A stretch of 20,780 nt of DNA from JAHJSA01 sp038204345. Its GTDB lineage: Bacteria > Actinomycetota > Thermoleophilia > RBG-16-64-13. Of the stretch, positions 7,059 through 15,509 are shown piece after piece. Location of the stretch: contig JBBRDB010000027.1 of the NCBI GenBank assembly GCA_038204345.1, positions 1 through 20,780 of the forward strand, written 5' to 3'. The notes beneath the pieces were generated by a model, which did not search any database, was not told the origin of the DNA, and saw nothing but the letters and a program-made list of their open reading frames with translations. Positions within the stretch are counted from its first letter, which is position 1; each line of letters begins with the position of its first letter. The position numbers and the translations under genes were made by a program.

Positions 7059-8921
7059 ATGGATGTATCCGAGCTCGAACGCCAGATCAAGGAAGCTCCC
7101 GATCTGCCGGGCGTGTACCTTTTCCGCGACGGTGACGGCGTCGTCCTCTATGTGGGCAAGGCTCTATCTCTGCGCAGACGCTTGGCCGGCTATGCGCCCG
7201 CGGTGAGAGAAGAAGCTCGAGTCCCGGTGAAGGTGGGGGAGATGGGACGTCGGGCGGAGTCGGTGGAGTGGATCGTCACCTCTTCGGACGCCGAGGCGCT
7301 TTTTCTGGAGCACAACCTCATCAAACGCCATCGGCCCGATTTCAACATCCGCCTGCGGGACGACAAATCGTATCCCTACATCGTGATCACGATGGCGGAG
7401 GAGTTCCCGCGCGTGATGTTCACGCGCCAACCTCACCGGCGCGGCAACCTGTACTTCGGGCCGTACGGCAGCGCGGCCAAGGTGCGCGAGACCTTGGACG
7501 CCCTCGGGCGCATCTTCCCCTTTCGCAAGTGCAGGGGCCCGCAACCGGGGCGTCGCACCGGTTCTCCGTGCCTGCAATTCCACATCAAGCGCTGCAACGC
7601 TCCGTGTGTCGGCGGTGTCTCGGCGGAGGAGTACCGGGAGGTCGTTAGCCGGGTCGCTGATTTCCTAGCCGGGCGCCACAATCAGACGGTAGCCGCGATG
7701 GAGGTCGAGATGAAGGCCGCGGCGACGGACCGCGATTTCGAGAAGGCGGCGCTGCTGCGCGACCGCCTGGAGGCGCTCCGCCACATCCTGGAGCGGCAGC
7801 AGGTGAAGGGAGCGGTACAAGGGGCGGTGGATATCATCGGGCTCGCGCGGGACGAGAGCGGGGCCAACGTGCAGGTGTTCCTCACTCGAGACGGTCTGCT
7901 CTCCGACCGGCGCAGCTTCACCCTGGTGGGGGTCGAAGGAGCGTCCGACAGGGAGGCGTTGGAGCGCTTCGTTGGAGAGTACTACTCCACAGCCGTCTCG
8001 GTGCCCCCGGAGATCGTAGTGCCGCGCATCTCCGCCGACCTCGAGAGTCTCGCGCTGTTCCTCGAGAAGCTGCGCGGCACGCGTGTCCAGGTGCGGCAGG
8101 CGGAGCGCGGGGACAAGCGCCGCCTGCAAGAACTGGCCGACCGCAATGCGTCACTGGCTTTGGAGCACGAGCGTCTGCGCAGCGCGCGCAGCCGCGAGCG
8201 GCGTCTGGGCGGGCTGTCGGCCCTGCAGCGCAGTCTGGACCTCGAGGGTCCTCCCATCCGCATCGAGGGTTACGACATCTCGAACCTGGGACCCGAGCAC
8301 ATCGTCGCATCGATGGTGGTCTTCGAGGGGGGCGCCCCCAAGAAGTCCGACTACCGCAAGTTCTCCATACGAGGTCAGAGCGGTCAGGACGATTTCGGCG
8401 CCATCCACGAGGCGGTCGCGCGCCGGTTCGCGAGGAAGACGGATCCCGACGCCGTCGAAGCATACGATCCCTCGTTCGAGGCCGTCCCCGACTTGGTGCT
8501 CATCGACGGCGGAAAGGGTCAGTTGGCGGCCGCGCTGGAGGCGCTGGAGGAGGCGGGTCTCGACGACGTGGTTCCCGTGATCTCCCTGGCCAAGAGGGAG
8601 GAGGAGGTGTACGTGCCCGGCCGCAGCGCTGCCTTGGACCTGGCTCCCGACGATCTCGGCCTCCTCCTGTTGCGCAGCGTGCGCGACGAGGCGCACCGCT
8701 TTGCCGTGGGGTTCCACCGCGTGCGGCGTGGGGCCCGGGCCACCGACTCGTTCCTCGACGGCCTTCCCGGGGTGGGAGAGAAGAGGAAGCGCTCCATTCT
8801 CAGCCACTTTGGGTCCCCCGAACGCTTCTTGCAGGCGAGCAGTGAGGAGTTGGAGGCGGTGCCGGGCCTTCCCGGCAAGGTGGCCCGTTCGATCTTCGCC
8901 TACGTACACAAGAACGGGTAG
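7059..8921 (+). CDS. uvrC: Excinuclease ABC subunit C
   Basis: UvrC makes the 3' and 5' incisions around bulky DNA lesions once UvrA and UvrB have loaded, in nucleotide excision repair. The 620-residue product shows all parts in order. The GIY-YIG nuclease has GVY 18-20, YVG 31-33 and catalytic E84. Four cysteines at C158, C171, C179 and C183 match the iron-sulphur site reported for UvrC. The UVR helical hairpin that contacts UvrB is at about 215-250. The RNase-H-like nuclease carries D406, D483 and H546. Tandem helix-hairpin-helix motifs occupy about 566-617. ATG 7059 is chosen over the in-frame TTG at 7053 from family N-termini; the upstream GGGTGG is a weak ribosome site. The gene opens the actinobacterial uvrC-rapZ-yvcK-whiA cluster, here interrupted by an alkyltransferase gene. 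Nothing appears missing. Confidence 0.97.
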   Translation: MDVSELERQIKEAPDLPGVYLFRDGDGVVLYVGKALSLRRRLAGYAPAVREEARVPVKVGEMGRRAESVEWIVTSSDAEALFLEHNLIKRHRPDFNIRLRDDKSYPYIVITMAEEFPRVMFTRQPHRRGNLYFGPYGSAAKVRETLDALGRIFPFRKCRGPQPGRRTGSPCLQFHIKRCNAPCVGGVSAEEYREVVSRVADFLAGRHNQTVAAMEVEMKAAATDRDFEKAALLRDRLEALRHILERQQVKGAVQGAVDIIGLARDESGANVQVFLTRDGLLSDRRSFTLVGVEGASDREALERFVGEYYSTAVSVPPEIVVPRISADLESLALFLEKLRGTRVQVRQAERGDKRRLQELADRNASLALEHERLRSARSRERRLGGLSALQRSLDLEGPPIRIEGYDISNLGPEHIVASMVVFEGGAPKKSDYRKFSIRGQSGQDDFGAIHEAVARRFARKTDPDAVEAYDPSFEAVPDLVLIDGGKGQLAAALEALEEAGLDDVVPVISLAKREEEVYVPGRSAALDLAPDDLGLLLLRSVRDEAHRFAVGFHRVRRGARATDSFLDGLPGVGEKRKRSILSHFGSPERFLQASSEELEAVPGLPGKVARSIFAYVHKNG

Positions 8922-8925
8922 ACTG

Positions 8926-9492
8926 ATGGGTAAGGAGGTGGCTGAGATACGAAGCGAAGCGACATTCGAGACGCCCTGGGGCCGGGGGACAGTCGTGGCC
9001 GAAGCCGGGCGCCTGGTCGAGGTGGTACTGCCGCGGGTCGACGGCCGGCCGTCGGTCGCCGAGCCGACGACCCCCAGCGATGAGGACCGCTCCGGCGTCA
9101 CGGCAGGCATCTCGGCCGCCGCTAGCGACGAACCGTCGGACGAGGCGCTACGCTGGGCCCGCGAACTGGGTGACTACTTCCGCGGTCTCCGCCGCGGATG
9201 GAACGGCGAGGACATCAGACTGGATTCTTTCGGGTTCACGCCCTTCCGCACCGCCGTCTATCGGGCTCTACTGGACGTCCCCGCCGGCTCCACCATCACC
9301 TATGGGGAGTTGGCCCGGGCGGCCGGCCGTCCCGGCGCGGCGCGCGCCGTAGGGTCCGCCATGGCTGAGAATCCGATCGCGATCGTCATCCCCTGTCACC
9401 GGGTGGTGCGCAACGACGGCTCTCTGGGGCGCTACGGTTTCGGCGACCCCTGGAAGTCCTTCCTATTGCAGCTGGAGGGTGCGCGCGCGTGA
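8926..9492 (+). CDS. ogt: Methylated-DNA--[protein]-cysteine S-methyltransferase (Ogt type)
   Basis: This suicide repair protein removes alkyl groups from O6-alkylguanine by transferring them to its own cysteine. The 188-residue product begins with the small N-terminal domain (FETPWG from about 13). An Ala/Ser/Asp-rich linker of about 30 residues (45-75) follows. The conserved DNA-binding and active-site domain then has TYGELARAAGRPGAARAVG and the acceptor C157 in IPCHRVV. The ATG at 8926 is 4 bp after the uvrC stop. Curiously, the best ribosome-binding site, AAGGAGG at 8932-8938, lies inside the first codons, so the real start may differ; GTG 8938 is in frame but too close to it. The end overlaps rapZ by 4 bp. 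Function is confident, start less so. Confidence 0.92.
   Translation: MGKEVAEIRSEATFETPWGRGTVVAEAGRLVEVVLPRVDGRPSVAEPTTPSDEDRSGVTAGISAAASDEPSDEALRWARELGDYFRGLRRGWNGEDIRLDSFGFTPFRTAVYRALLDVPAGSTITYGELARAAGRPGAARAVGSAMAENPIAIVIPCHRVVRNDGSLGRYGFGDPWKSFLLQLEGARA
8932..8938 (+). promoter_or_regulatory. Strong Shine-Dalgarno sequence just inside ogt
   Basis: AAGGAGG, extending to AAGGAGGTG, matches the 16S anti-SD fully but lies 3-9 nt after the A of... the chosen ATG at 8926-8928, that is within codons 3-5. No ordinary start codon sits 5-10 nt downstream in frame; the codon at that spacing is ATA (8947). Confidence 0.5.
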
Positions 9493-10370
9493 CGCCGCTC
9501 AACGATCTTCACCTCACCGTCATCACCGGCCTCTCGGGGGCGGGGAAGTCCCAGGCCGTCGCCACCTTCGAGGACATGGGCTTCTTCTGCATCGACAACC
9601 TGCCCCCTCAGATGCTGGCGGGAGTGTTCGAACTCTTCTCGCTCGAGGGCAGCCGGGTCGACCGGCTCGCTGTGGTTTTCGACGTGCGCGGCGCCCAATA
9701 CTTCGACGAGCTCGTGGAGGTCCTGGACGATCTGGCCGAACGCGGCGCCCACTGTCGCATCCTCTTCCTGGAAGCGTCCGACGAGGCGCTGGTCGCCCGT
9801 TATCAGTCCACGCGGAGACCTCATCCCGTGGCCCATGAAGGGCCTCTGCTCGCCGGTATCCAGGAAGAGCGGCGACTCCTCATGCCGCTGCGCGACAGGG
9901 CGGACGTCGTCGTGGACACCACGGAATTGAACGTGCATGAGCTGCGCCGTCGTCTGCAGGAGACCCTCTTCGCTGACGAGTTGCGCAACGAGATCCTGGT
10001 GACCTTCCTCTCCTTCGGCTTCAAGTTCGGACTGCCCACCGAGGCGGACATGGTGTTCGACGTCCGCTTCCTGCCGAATCCACACTGGGTGGCTGAACTG
10101 AGGCCTCTCACCGGGCTTGACGGCGAGGTCCGCGACTTCGTGGTCGCGAGACCGGAGTCGCACGGTTTCATCGAGCGGGCCCTGTCCCTGCTTCGCTACC
10201 TGGTGCCCCTCTACCTGGCCGAGCAGAAGACGCAGTTGGTGGTGGCTATCGGCTGCACTGGAGGCCGGCATCGCTCGGTTGCTCTGGCCGAGGCCCTAGC
10301 CGCCTCTCTGGCCAAGGACCCGCAGGTGCAGACGAGCGTGCGCCACAGGGACGTCGGGCGTTCGGGGTGA
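9489..10370 (+). CDS. rapZ: RNase adapter protein RapZ (P-loop nucleotide-binding, YvcJ family)
   Basis: RapZ/YvcJ proteins bind nucleotides. In E. coli RapZ senses glucosamine-6-phosphate and delivers the GlmZ sRNA to RNase E; in Gram-positives YvcJ hydrolyses GTP and its role is less clear. The 293-residue product has Walker A GLSGAGKS at 14-21, the family signature FFCIDNLPP soon after, and a Walker-B-like VFDVRG around 62-68. Its C-terminal domain has FGFKFG, DVRFLPNP and GCTGGRHRS, which bind RNA and metabolite in E. coli. Length is normal. The GTG start overlaps the preceding TGA (GTGA at 9489-9492), and GGAGG (9474-9478) lies inside the upstream gene. This indicates translational coupling. 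yvcK follows after 34 bp, the usual partner. Confidence 0.95.
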   Translation: MTPLNDLHLTVITGLSGAGKSQAVATFEDMGFFCIDNLPPQMLAGVFELFSLEGSRVDRLAVVFDVRGAQYFDELVEVLDDLAERGAHCRILFLEASDEALVARYQSTRRPHPVAHEGPLLAGIQEERRLLMPLRDRADVVVDTTELNVHELRRRLQETLFADELRNEILVTFLSFGFKFGLPTEADMVFDVRFLPNPHWVAELRPLTGLDGEVRDFVVARPESHGFIERALSLLRYLVPLYLAEQKTQLVVAIGCTGGRHRSVALAEALAASLAKDPQVQTSVRHRDVGRSG

Positions 10371-10404
10371 GGCAGGAGGACGACGGCAGAGGTTCGTCGG
10401 CCCC

Positions 10405-11415
10405 GTGAGCCCCGTGAACGGTCTTAGCCGGGATCGGACCCCTCCGCGCGTGGTTGCCCTGGGCGGGGGGACCGGCCTCTCGACGTTGCTGCGTGGCCTC
10501 AAGCACCTAACGCCGTATATCACGGCCATCGTCACGGTCGCGGATGACGGTGGATCGTCAGGCCGGCTGCGCGCCGATCTGGGGGTGCCGCCCCCCGGTG
10601 ACGTCAAAGAGTGCCTGTTGGCTCTGGCCGACGACGAGTCACTTCTCAGCGCCGTGTTCTCCCATCGCTTCGCCGCGGGCGAGTTGGCGGGTCACACCCT
10701 TGGCAATCTGTTCCTGGCGGCTCTCACTGAGGTGCTCGGGGATTTCGACAAAGCAGTGAAGGAGTCGAGTAAGGTCTTGGCCATCACGGGCACGGTGTTA
10801 CCTAGCACGACTGCGGACGTCCGACTCCATGCGCAGCTGAGCGACGGCCGTCATCTGGCCGGGGAGTCGAGTATCGGGAGATCTCCGGTGTCGGTGAGCC
10901 GGGTGTGGCTGGAACCACGCGACTCCTACGCCCTGCCTTTGGCCCTGGCGCGGATCGCCGAGGCCGACCTCGTGGTCCTGGGGCCGGGCAGTCTGTTCAC
11001 CAGCGTCATGCCGAATCTCCTGGTGGGCGGCATGCGTGAGGCACTCGCGGCGACGGATGCGCTCGTGGTGTATGTGGCCAACCTCATGACTCAGCCGGGG
11101 GAGACCGCCAACCTCAGCGGGCCCGACCACTTGAGGGCGCTCATCGAACATCTCGGCGAGGGTGTAGTCGATACGGTGCTGGTCAACTTAGCTCCCGTGC
11201 CCGACGGGGCTCTCGAGCGGTACGGCGATACCGGTGCCGAACCCGTGGTGTGGCCTCCGCCCCCCGTGGTCGGCGACAATGGTGCCGGGGCCGAGACCGT
11301 GCAGGGGGTCGCCCTCGTGCGGCGCGACCTCCTCCGGGTGTCAGGCCACGTGCGCCACGATCCAGCGGCTCTGGCAGGCGAGGTCCTGGCGCTCCGACGG
11401 CTGGGCTCACGGTGA
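10405..11415 (+). CDS. yvcK: Gluconeogenesis factor YvcK/CuvA family (CofD-like, UDP-sugar-binding)
   Basis: YvcK proteins bind UDP-GlcNAc and are needed for cell-wall homeostasis and growth on gluconeogenic carbon sources in Bacillus and mycobacteria (CuvA). The 336-residue product has the family hallmarks GGGTG at 20-24, ADDGGSSGRLR from 46, GDVKECLLAL, and GHTLGNLFLAAL. A GPGSLFTSVMPNLL motif occurs mid-protein. No transmembrane segment is visible, so it should be cytoplasmic. The GTG at 10405 has only a weak AGAGG 12 nt upstream. GTG 10414 is also possible, while a better AGGAGG at 10374-10379 is too far away. The end overlaps whiA by 4 bp. Family assignment is firm. Confidence 0.94.
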   Translation: MSPVNGLSRDRTPPRVVALGGGTGLSTLLRGLKHLTPYITAIVTVADDGGSSGRLRADLGVPPPGDVKECLLALADDESLLSAVFSHRFAAGELAGHTLGNLFLAALTEVLGDFDKAVKESSKVLAITGTVLPSTTADVRLHAQLSDGRHLAGESSIGRSPVSVSRVWLEPRDSYALPLALARIAEADLVVLGPGSLFTSVMPNLLVGGMREALAATDALVVYVANLMTQPGETANLSGPDHLRALIEHLGEGVVDTVLVNLAPVPDGALERYGDTGAEPVVWPPPPVVGDNGAGAETVQGVALVRRDLLRVSGHVRHDPAALAGEVLALRRLGSR

Positions 11416-12395
11416 GCGCAGGTGCGTTCTCGAGACGGGTGCGGGAGGAATTGCTCCGGCACGGAGATGTCCGGCCGTGCTGTCGGAGGGCTGAAGTGGC
11501 GGCCCTGGTGCGCACCTCGGGTACGTTCCACATACTAGGCGGTGCCTCCGAGGAGCAGGGGCGATACGCTCTGCACCTGTCCACGATCTCCCGCCTCGCC
11601 GCGCACATGGTGTACTCCTATTTCAAGGACTACGGTGCAGAAGGTCGGTTGATGACCCGTAGGGAGCCCCGATTCCGCCGACGGTTACTTTACGAGGTAC
11701 ACCTGCCGGGGAGCCCGCCGATGTTGCAGGCCCTGAACGAACTGGGGATCCTCACGGACAGCTTCCGCTTGGAGCAGGGCCTGCCCTCTAGGATCCTGCG
11801 CAAGCGCTGCTGCCAGAGCGCCTTCGTGCGCGGCTGTATGGTTGGCTCCGGGTCGGTGAGCCTTCCGGCCAGGAGCACGCATCTCGAGATCGTGAGCCCT
11901 CATGAGGACTTCGCCTACGATCTCGTGCGACTTCTTGTGAGGGCCGGGTTCGCCCCCGGGGTCTATGAGCGCCGCGGTTCACACGTGGTCTACCTTAAGA
12001 GCGGAGAAGAAGTAGCCGCCTTCTTCGCTTTCATTGGGGCGCAGGAGGCGGCCCTGGAGGTGGAGGAACAGGCGGTGATGAAGGACGTGCGGGCGCGTGC
12101 CAACAGACTCGCCAACTGCGATGAGGCCAACACCCGCCGCACGAGCGCGGCTGCGCTCCGGCAACTCCGGGCCGTGGCCTTCCTGCGGGAGGAGGGGGCG
12201 CTCGAGAGTCTGCCTCCAGCACTACGTCAAGTCGCAGCATTACGCTCCGAGCATCCGTATCTGAGCCTTAGCGAACTTGTGGAAGAGGCCCCGGAGGGGG
12301 TGAGTCGCTCCGCCCTCAATCATCGGCTCCGGAGGCTCGTTCGCGCCGCCGAGGAACACGGCGCCACCGACCTCCCCGATACTGGCGAGCGGTGA
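11412..12395 (+). CDS. whiA: DNA-binding protein WhiA
   Basis: WhiA is a conserved Gram-positive regulator. It controls sporulation septation in Streptomyces and affects division and chromosome segregation in Bacillus. It fuses a degenerate LAGLIDADG homing-endonuclease fold to a helix-turn-helix domain. The 327-residue product shows the N-terminal FSRRVREEL, RCCQSAFVRGC in the LAGLIDADG-like part, NCDEANTRRTSAAALRQL around C236, and the C-terminal HTH at about 281-320 (LSLSELVEE...SRSALNHRLRRL). The frame is open well upstream, but the GTG at 11412 gives the family N-terminus and makes a GTGA overlap with yvcK. The gene closes the rapZ-yvcK-whiA run; 118 bp then separate it from gap. Confidence 0.95.
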   Translation: MSAGAFSRRVREELLRHGDVRPCCRRAEVAALVRTSGTFHILGGASEEQGRYALHLSTISRLAAHMVYSYFKDYGAEGRLMTRREPRFRRRLLYEVHLPGSPPMLQALNELGILTDSFRLEQGLPSRILRKRCCQSAFVRGCMVGSGSVSLPARSTHLEIVSPHEDFAYDLVRLLVRAGFAPGVYERRGSHVVYLKSGEEVAAFFAFIGAQEAALEVEEQAVMKDVRARANRLANCDEANTRRTSAAALRQLRAVAFLREEGALESLPPALRQVAALRSEHPYLSLSELVEEAPEGVSRSALNHRLRRLVRAAEEHGATDLPDTGER

Positions 12396-12466
12396 GCGCG
12401 GGCCCCTGCGCAGGCCGCTGTAAGGGGAGTCGAAGGTCGCTGAGAGCGGGTCGGCCGGTTCCGCTA

Positions 12467-12475
12467 TGGTAGAAT
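12467..12475 (+). promoter_or_regulatory. Predicted extended -10 promoter of the gap operon
   Basis: TGGTAGAAT contains a TGn extension followed by TAGAAT, a five-of-six -10 match. No good -35 is found 16-18 bp upstream, as is common with extended -10 promoters. A start near 12482 would give a leader of about 30 nt containing the gap ribosome site AAGGAG (12500-12505). Confidence 0.45.
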
Positions 12476-12513
12476 CAGGCCGCCTCGCCACCGTCGGAGA
12501 AGGAGTCTGGAGC

Positions 12514-13509
12514 ATGAGCGTACGGGTAGGTATCAACGGTTTCGGTCGCATCGGGCGGAACTTCCTGCGCGCGGCTCGCCGGCGCGGGGCCGACATCGAC
12601 GTCGTGGCCGTGAACGACCTGACGGATGCCGCGACTCTGGCTCACCTCCTAAAGTACGACAGCGTGCACGGGGTGTGGTCCGGCGCGGTAGCAGCGGAGG
12701 GCGACGGCATCACTATCGACGACGAGGCCTTCAAGGTCTTCTCTGAACGTGACCCCGCGCTGATCCCCTGGCGCGATCTGGGCGTCGATGTTGTCGTGGA
12801 GTCAACGGGCCACTTCACCGATAGGGTGGGAGCTTCCAAGCACCTGGAAGCCGGAGCCAAGAAGGTGGTCATTAGCGCGCCCGCTAAGGATCCCGATCTC
12901 ACGGTCGTCATGGGGGTCAACGACTCCGAGTACGACTCGTCGAAGCACCACATACTCTCGAACGCCTCGTGCACCACCAATTGTCTTGCGCCGGTCGCGA
13001 AGGTGCTGTTGGATAACTTCGGCATCGAGCAGGCGTTCATGACCACGGTGCACGCCTACACCAACGATCAGATGATCCTCGATCTGCCGCACAAAGACCT
13101 GCGTCGGGGACGTGCGGCCGCCATGTCCATCATCCCCACCTCCACGGGGGCCGCACGCGCGATCGCCCTCGTGCTTCCCGAGTTGAAGGGCAAGATGGAC
13201 GGCATGGCTCTCCGGGTGCCGGTCCCCGATGGTTCAGTGGTCGACCTCGTCGCGACCCTGGGCCGAGACGTCACGGTGGACGAAGTCAATGCGGCCGTCA
13301 AGACGGCCGCCGAAGGTCCGCTCTCCGGCGTGCTCCAGTACACCGAGGATCCCATCGTGAGTTCCGATATCGTCGGCAATCCCTTTTCGTCTGTCTTCGA
13401 TGCGCAACTCACTATGGTGATGGGCCGCCAGGTGAAGGTCGTGTCCTGGTATGACAACGAGTGGGGATTTTCGAATAGGATGGTAGACCTGGTAGGCATC
13501 CTCCTCTAG
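12514..13509 (+). CDS. gap: Glyceraldehyde-3-phosphate dehydrogenase, type I, NAD-dependent
   Basis: GAPDH oxidises and phosphorylates glyceraldehyde-3-phosphate to 1,3-bisphosphoglycerate in glycolysis. The 331-residue product opens with the Rossmann motif GINGFGRIGR. It has the NDLTDA segment typical of the NAD-preferring glycolytic (GapA) form, the catalytic C153 in SNASCTTNCLAP, and H180 in TVHAYTNDQ. PTSTGAARA and YDNEWGFSNR follow. Length is normal. The ATG at 12514 is preceded by AAGGAG (12500-12505). The upstream in-frame ATG at 12466 overlaps the predicted promoter and is rejected. It leads the gap-pgk-tpiA-gpmI operon; pgk starts 11 bp after the stop. Confidence 0.98.
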   Translation: MSVRVGINGFGRIGRNFLRAARRRGADIDVVAVNDLTDAATLAHLLKYDSVHGVWSGAVAAEGDGITIDDEAFKVFSERDPALIPWRDLGVDVVVESTGHFTDRVGASKHLEAGAKKVVISAPAKDPDLTVVMGVNDSEYDSSKHHILSNASCTTNCLAPVAKVLLDNFGIEQAFMTTVHAYTNDQMILDLPHKDLRRGRAAAMSIIPTSTGAARAIALVLPELKGKMDGMALRVPVPDGSVVDLVATLGRDVTVDEVNAAVKTAAEGPLSGVLQYTEDPIVSSDIVGNPFSSVFDAQLTMVMGRQVKVVSWYDNEWGFSNRMVDLVGILL

Positions 13510-13520
13510 GAGCAGGGCTC

Positions 13521-14705
13521 ATGCCGAAGCGCACTGTTCGCGACGTCGATGTGGCCGGAAAAAAGGTCATGGTGCGCGTGGATTTCAACGTGCCGCTGGT
13601 GGACGGGGAGGTGGTCGACGACACACGCATCGTCGCGACGCTTCCGACCATCGACTATCTCCGCGAGCACGGGGCACGGGTGATCTTGGTGTCACATCTG
13701 GGGCGCCCGGAGAAAGGCTCTCGTGCCGATTTCGTGCTCGATCCGGTGGCGGCGCACCTCGCCCGCCTGCTGAAGATCCCCGTGCGCAAGATGGACGCGC
13801 TCTCGGGTCCCTCGGTCGAGGAGGCGGTGGAGCTCATGGAGTCGGGCGACGTGATCCTCCTCGAGAACTCTCGCTTCGACCCGCGCGAGAAGAGCAACGA
13901 CCCACAGCTTGCCGAGGAACTGGCCAGACTTGCCGACGTCTTCGTGAACGACGCCTTCGGGGCCAGCCACCGGGCGCATGCCACCACCGTGGGAGTGCCC
14001 GCCCTCGTCCCGGCCGTGGCCGGTTTCCTGTTGGAGAAAGAGCTGGAGATGCTCGGGTCCCTGCTCACTTCGCCCCGTCGGCCGTTCGTGGTGGTGATAG
14101 GCGGCTCGAAGGTCAGCGACAAGATAGGCGTCATCGAGCGGTTCCTGGACATCGCCGACGCCATCTTGGTGGGCGGCGCCATGTGCTTCACCTTCTTCAA
14201 AGCGCAGGGCATCGGCGTCGCCGCCTCGCTCGTCGAAGGCGAGGAAGGGATCGCGCTCGCCCGCCGGCTCCTGGACAAGGCTGCCGGCGTCGTTTGCGAC
14301 CTGGCCCTGCCCACGGACATCGTGGCGGCGGATGCCTTTGCCGCAGACGCCGCCACCCAAGTGGTTGCGGTGGACGCGATCCCCGACGGTTGGATGGGAC
14401 TGGACATCGGACCCGAGACCGCCGCGTCGTACGCGGGGCGCGTATCGTCCGCGGGCGAGGTGTTCTGGAACGGCCCCATGGGCGTCTTCGAGATGCAGCC
14501 GTTCGCCCACGGAACGGAGGCGATCGCGCGCGCCATGGCGGCCTGCGACGGCGTCACGGTGGTGGGCGGTGGCGATTCAGTGGCGGCTCTCCGGGCTCTC
14601 GGGCTCGAAGATCGCATGGATCACGTCTCCACCGGAGGGGGTGCGTCACTGCAGTTCGTCGAAGGCGGAGAACTGCCGGGCGTGTCGGCCTTGATGGACC
14701 GCTAG
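13521..14705 (+). CDS. pgk: Phosphoglycerate kinase
   Basis: This enzyme transfers phosphate from 1,3-bisphosphoglycerate to ADP, the first ATP-yielding step of glycolysis. The 394-residue monomer has VDFNVPL near the N-terminus and HLGRPEKG from H59. It also has the GGSKVSDK nucleotide-binding segment from G194, NGPMGVFE from N317, and GGGDSVAAL from G349, followed by TGGGASLQF. All are family hallmarks and the length is standard. AGGAG at 13508-13512 overlaps the gap stop codon and sits 8 nt before the ATG, showing tight coupling to gap. Confidence 0.98.
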   Translation: MPKRTVRDVDVAGKKVMVRVDFNVPLVDGEVVDDTRIVATLPTIDYLREHGARVILVSHLGRPEKGSRADFVLDPVAAHLARLLKIPVRKMDALSGPSVEEAVELMESGDVILLENSRFDPREKSNDPQLAEELARLADVFVNDAFGASHRAHATTVGVPALVPAVAGFLLEKELEMLGSLLTSPRRPFVVVIGGSKVSDKIGVIERFLDIADAILVGGAMCFTFFKAQGIGVAASLVEGEEGIALARRLLDKAAGVVCDLALPTDIVAADAFAADAATQVVAVDAIPDGWMGLDIGPETAASYAGRVSSAGEVFWNGPMGVFEMQPFAHGTEAIARAMAACDGVTVVGGGDSVAALRALGLEDRMDHVSTGGGASLQFVEGGELPGVSALMDR

Positions 14706-14747
14706 ATAGCCGCCGAACTGGTAGGCCATATTTTAGGAGGCACGCGA

Positions 14748-15509
14748 ATGAGCCGGCGCATACCGGTCATGGCTGGGAACTGGAAGATGTATAAGACTCC
14801 CTCCGAAGGATCGGTCTTTGTGGAAGCGCTCGCCGTTCGCCTGGGCGTGCTGGAAGGGATCCAGGTGATCGTGGCGCCGCCGTTCACCGGTTTGGCGGCC
14901 GCCACCGTCGCGGCGGCGGGCACGGCCATCGGGGTGTCGGCGCAGAACGTCTTCTGGGAGAACGAAGGGGCTTACACGGGCGAGGTCGCGCCCGGGATGT
15001 TGACCGATCTCGGGGTGACGTGGGTGATCGTGGGGCATTCCGAGCGTCGGCAGCTTTTCGGCGAGACCGACCAGGGCGTAGCCCGCAAGGCTAGCGCCGC
15101 CGTCGATCACGGACTCCAGGTCATCCTCTGCGTGGGCGAGACGGAGCAGGAACGCGACGAAGGTCTCACAGAGGAACGCCTGCTGAGCCAGGTGACAAAA
15201 GGCCTGGCCGACCTCATTCCGGGCGGCGCCTCGTCTGTCACTATCGCCTACGAGCCCATCTGGGCCATCGGCACCGGGCGAACGGCTACTCCAGACATCG
15301 CACAGGAGGCATGCGCCCTTATCCGAGTACGCCTAGCTGAGCTTCTCGGCGCAGAGGCATCCCAGGCCACCCGCATCCTGTATGGGGGCAGCGTGAAGCC
15401 CGACAACGTCGTCGACCTCATGGCTAAGCCGGATATCGATGGGGGCCTGGTGGGCGGGGCCAGTCTCGACGTGGAGTCCTTCGCCACTCTCGTCGAAGCC
15501 GCGAGGTGA
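14748..15509 (+). CDS. tpiA: Triosephosphate isomerase
   Basis: This TIM-barrel enzyme interconverts dihydroxyacetone phosphate and glyceraldehyde-3-phosphate. The 253-residue product has all catalytic residues: N11 and K13 in GNWKMYK, H97 in VGHSERR, and E169 in AYEPIWAIGTG. The phosphate-binding GGSVKPDN and GGASL motifs lie near the C-terminus. A strong AGGAGG (14735-14740) lies 7 nt before the ATG. The 42-bp gap after pgk and the 4-bp overlap with gpmI show operon membership. Confidence 0.98.
   Translation: MSRRIPVMAGNWKMYKTPSEGSVFVEALAVRLGVLEGIQVIVAPPFTGLAAATVAAAGTAIGVSAQNVFWENEGAYTGEVAPGMLTDLGVTWVIVGHSERRQLFGETDQGVARKASAAVDHGLQVILCVGETEQERDEGLTEERLLSQVTKGLADLIPGGASSVTIAYEPIWAIGTGRTATPDIAQEACALIRVRLAELLGAEASQATRILYGGSVKPDNVVDLMAKPDIDGGLVGGASLDVESFATLVEAAR

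Noticed and set aside
10507..10531. Another TAAC...CGTC pair with ECF-like spacing.
   Set aside because: It is inside yvcK coding sequence, lacks the CTAACTT heptamer, and such short matches are expected by chance.
12405..12414. 10-bp palindrome CCTGCGCAGG after whiA.
   Set aside because: A perfect palindrome has no loop for a hairpin terminator and may be chance in GC-rich DNA; no further support.
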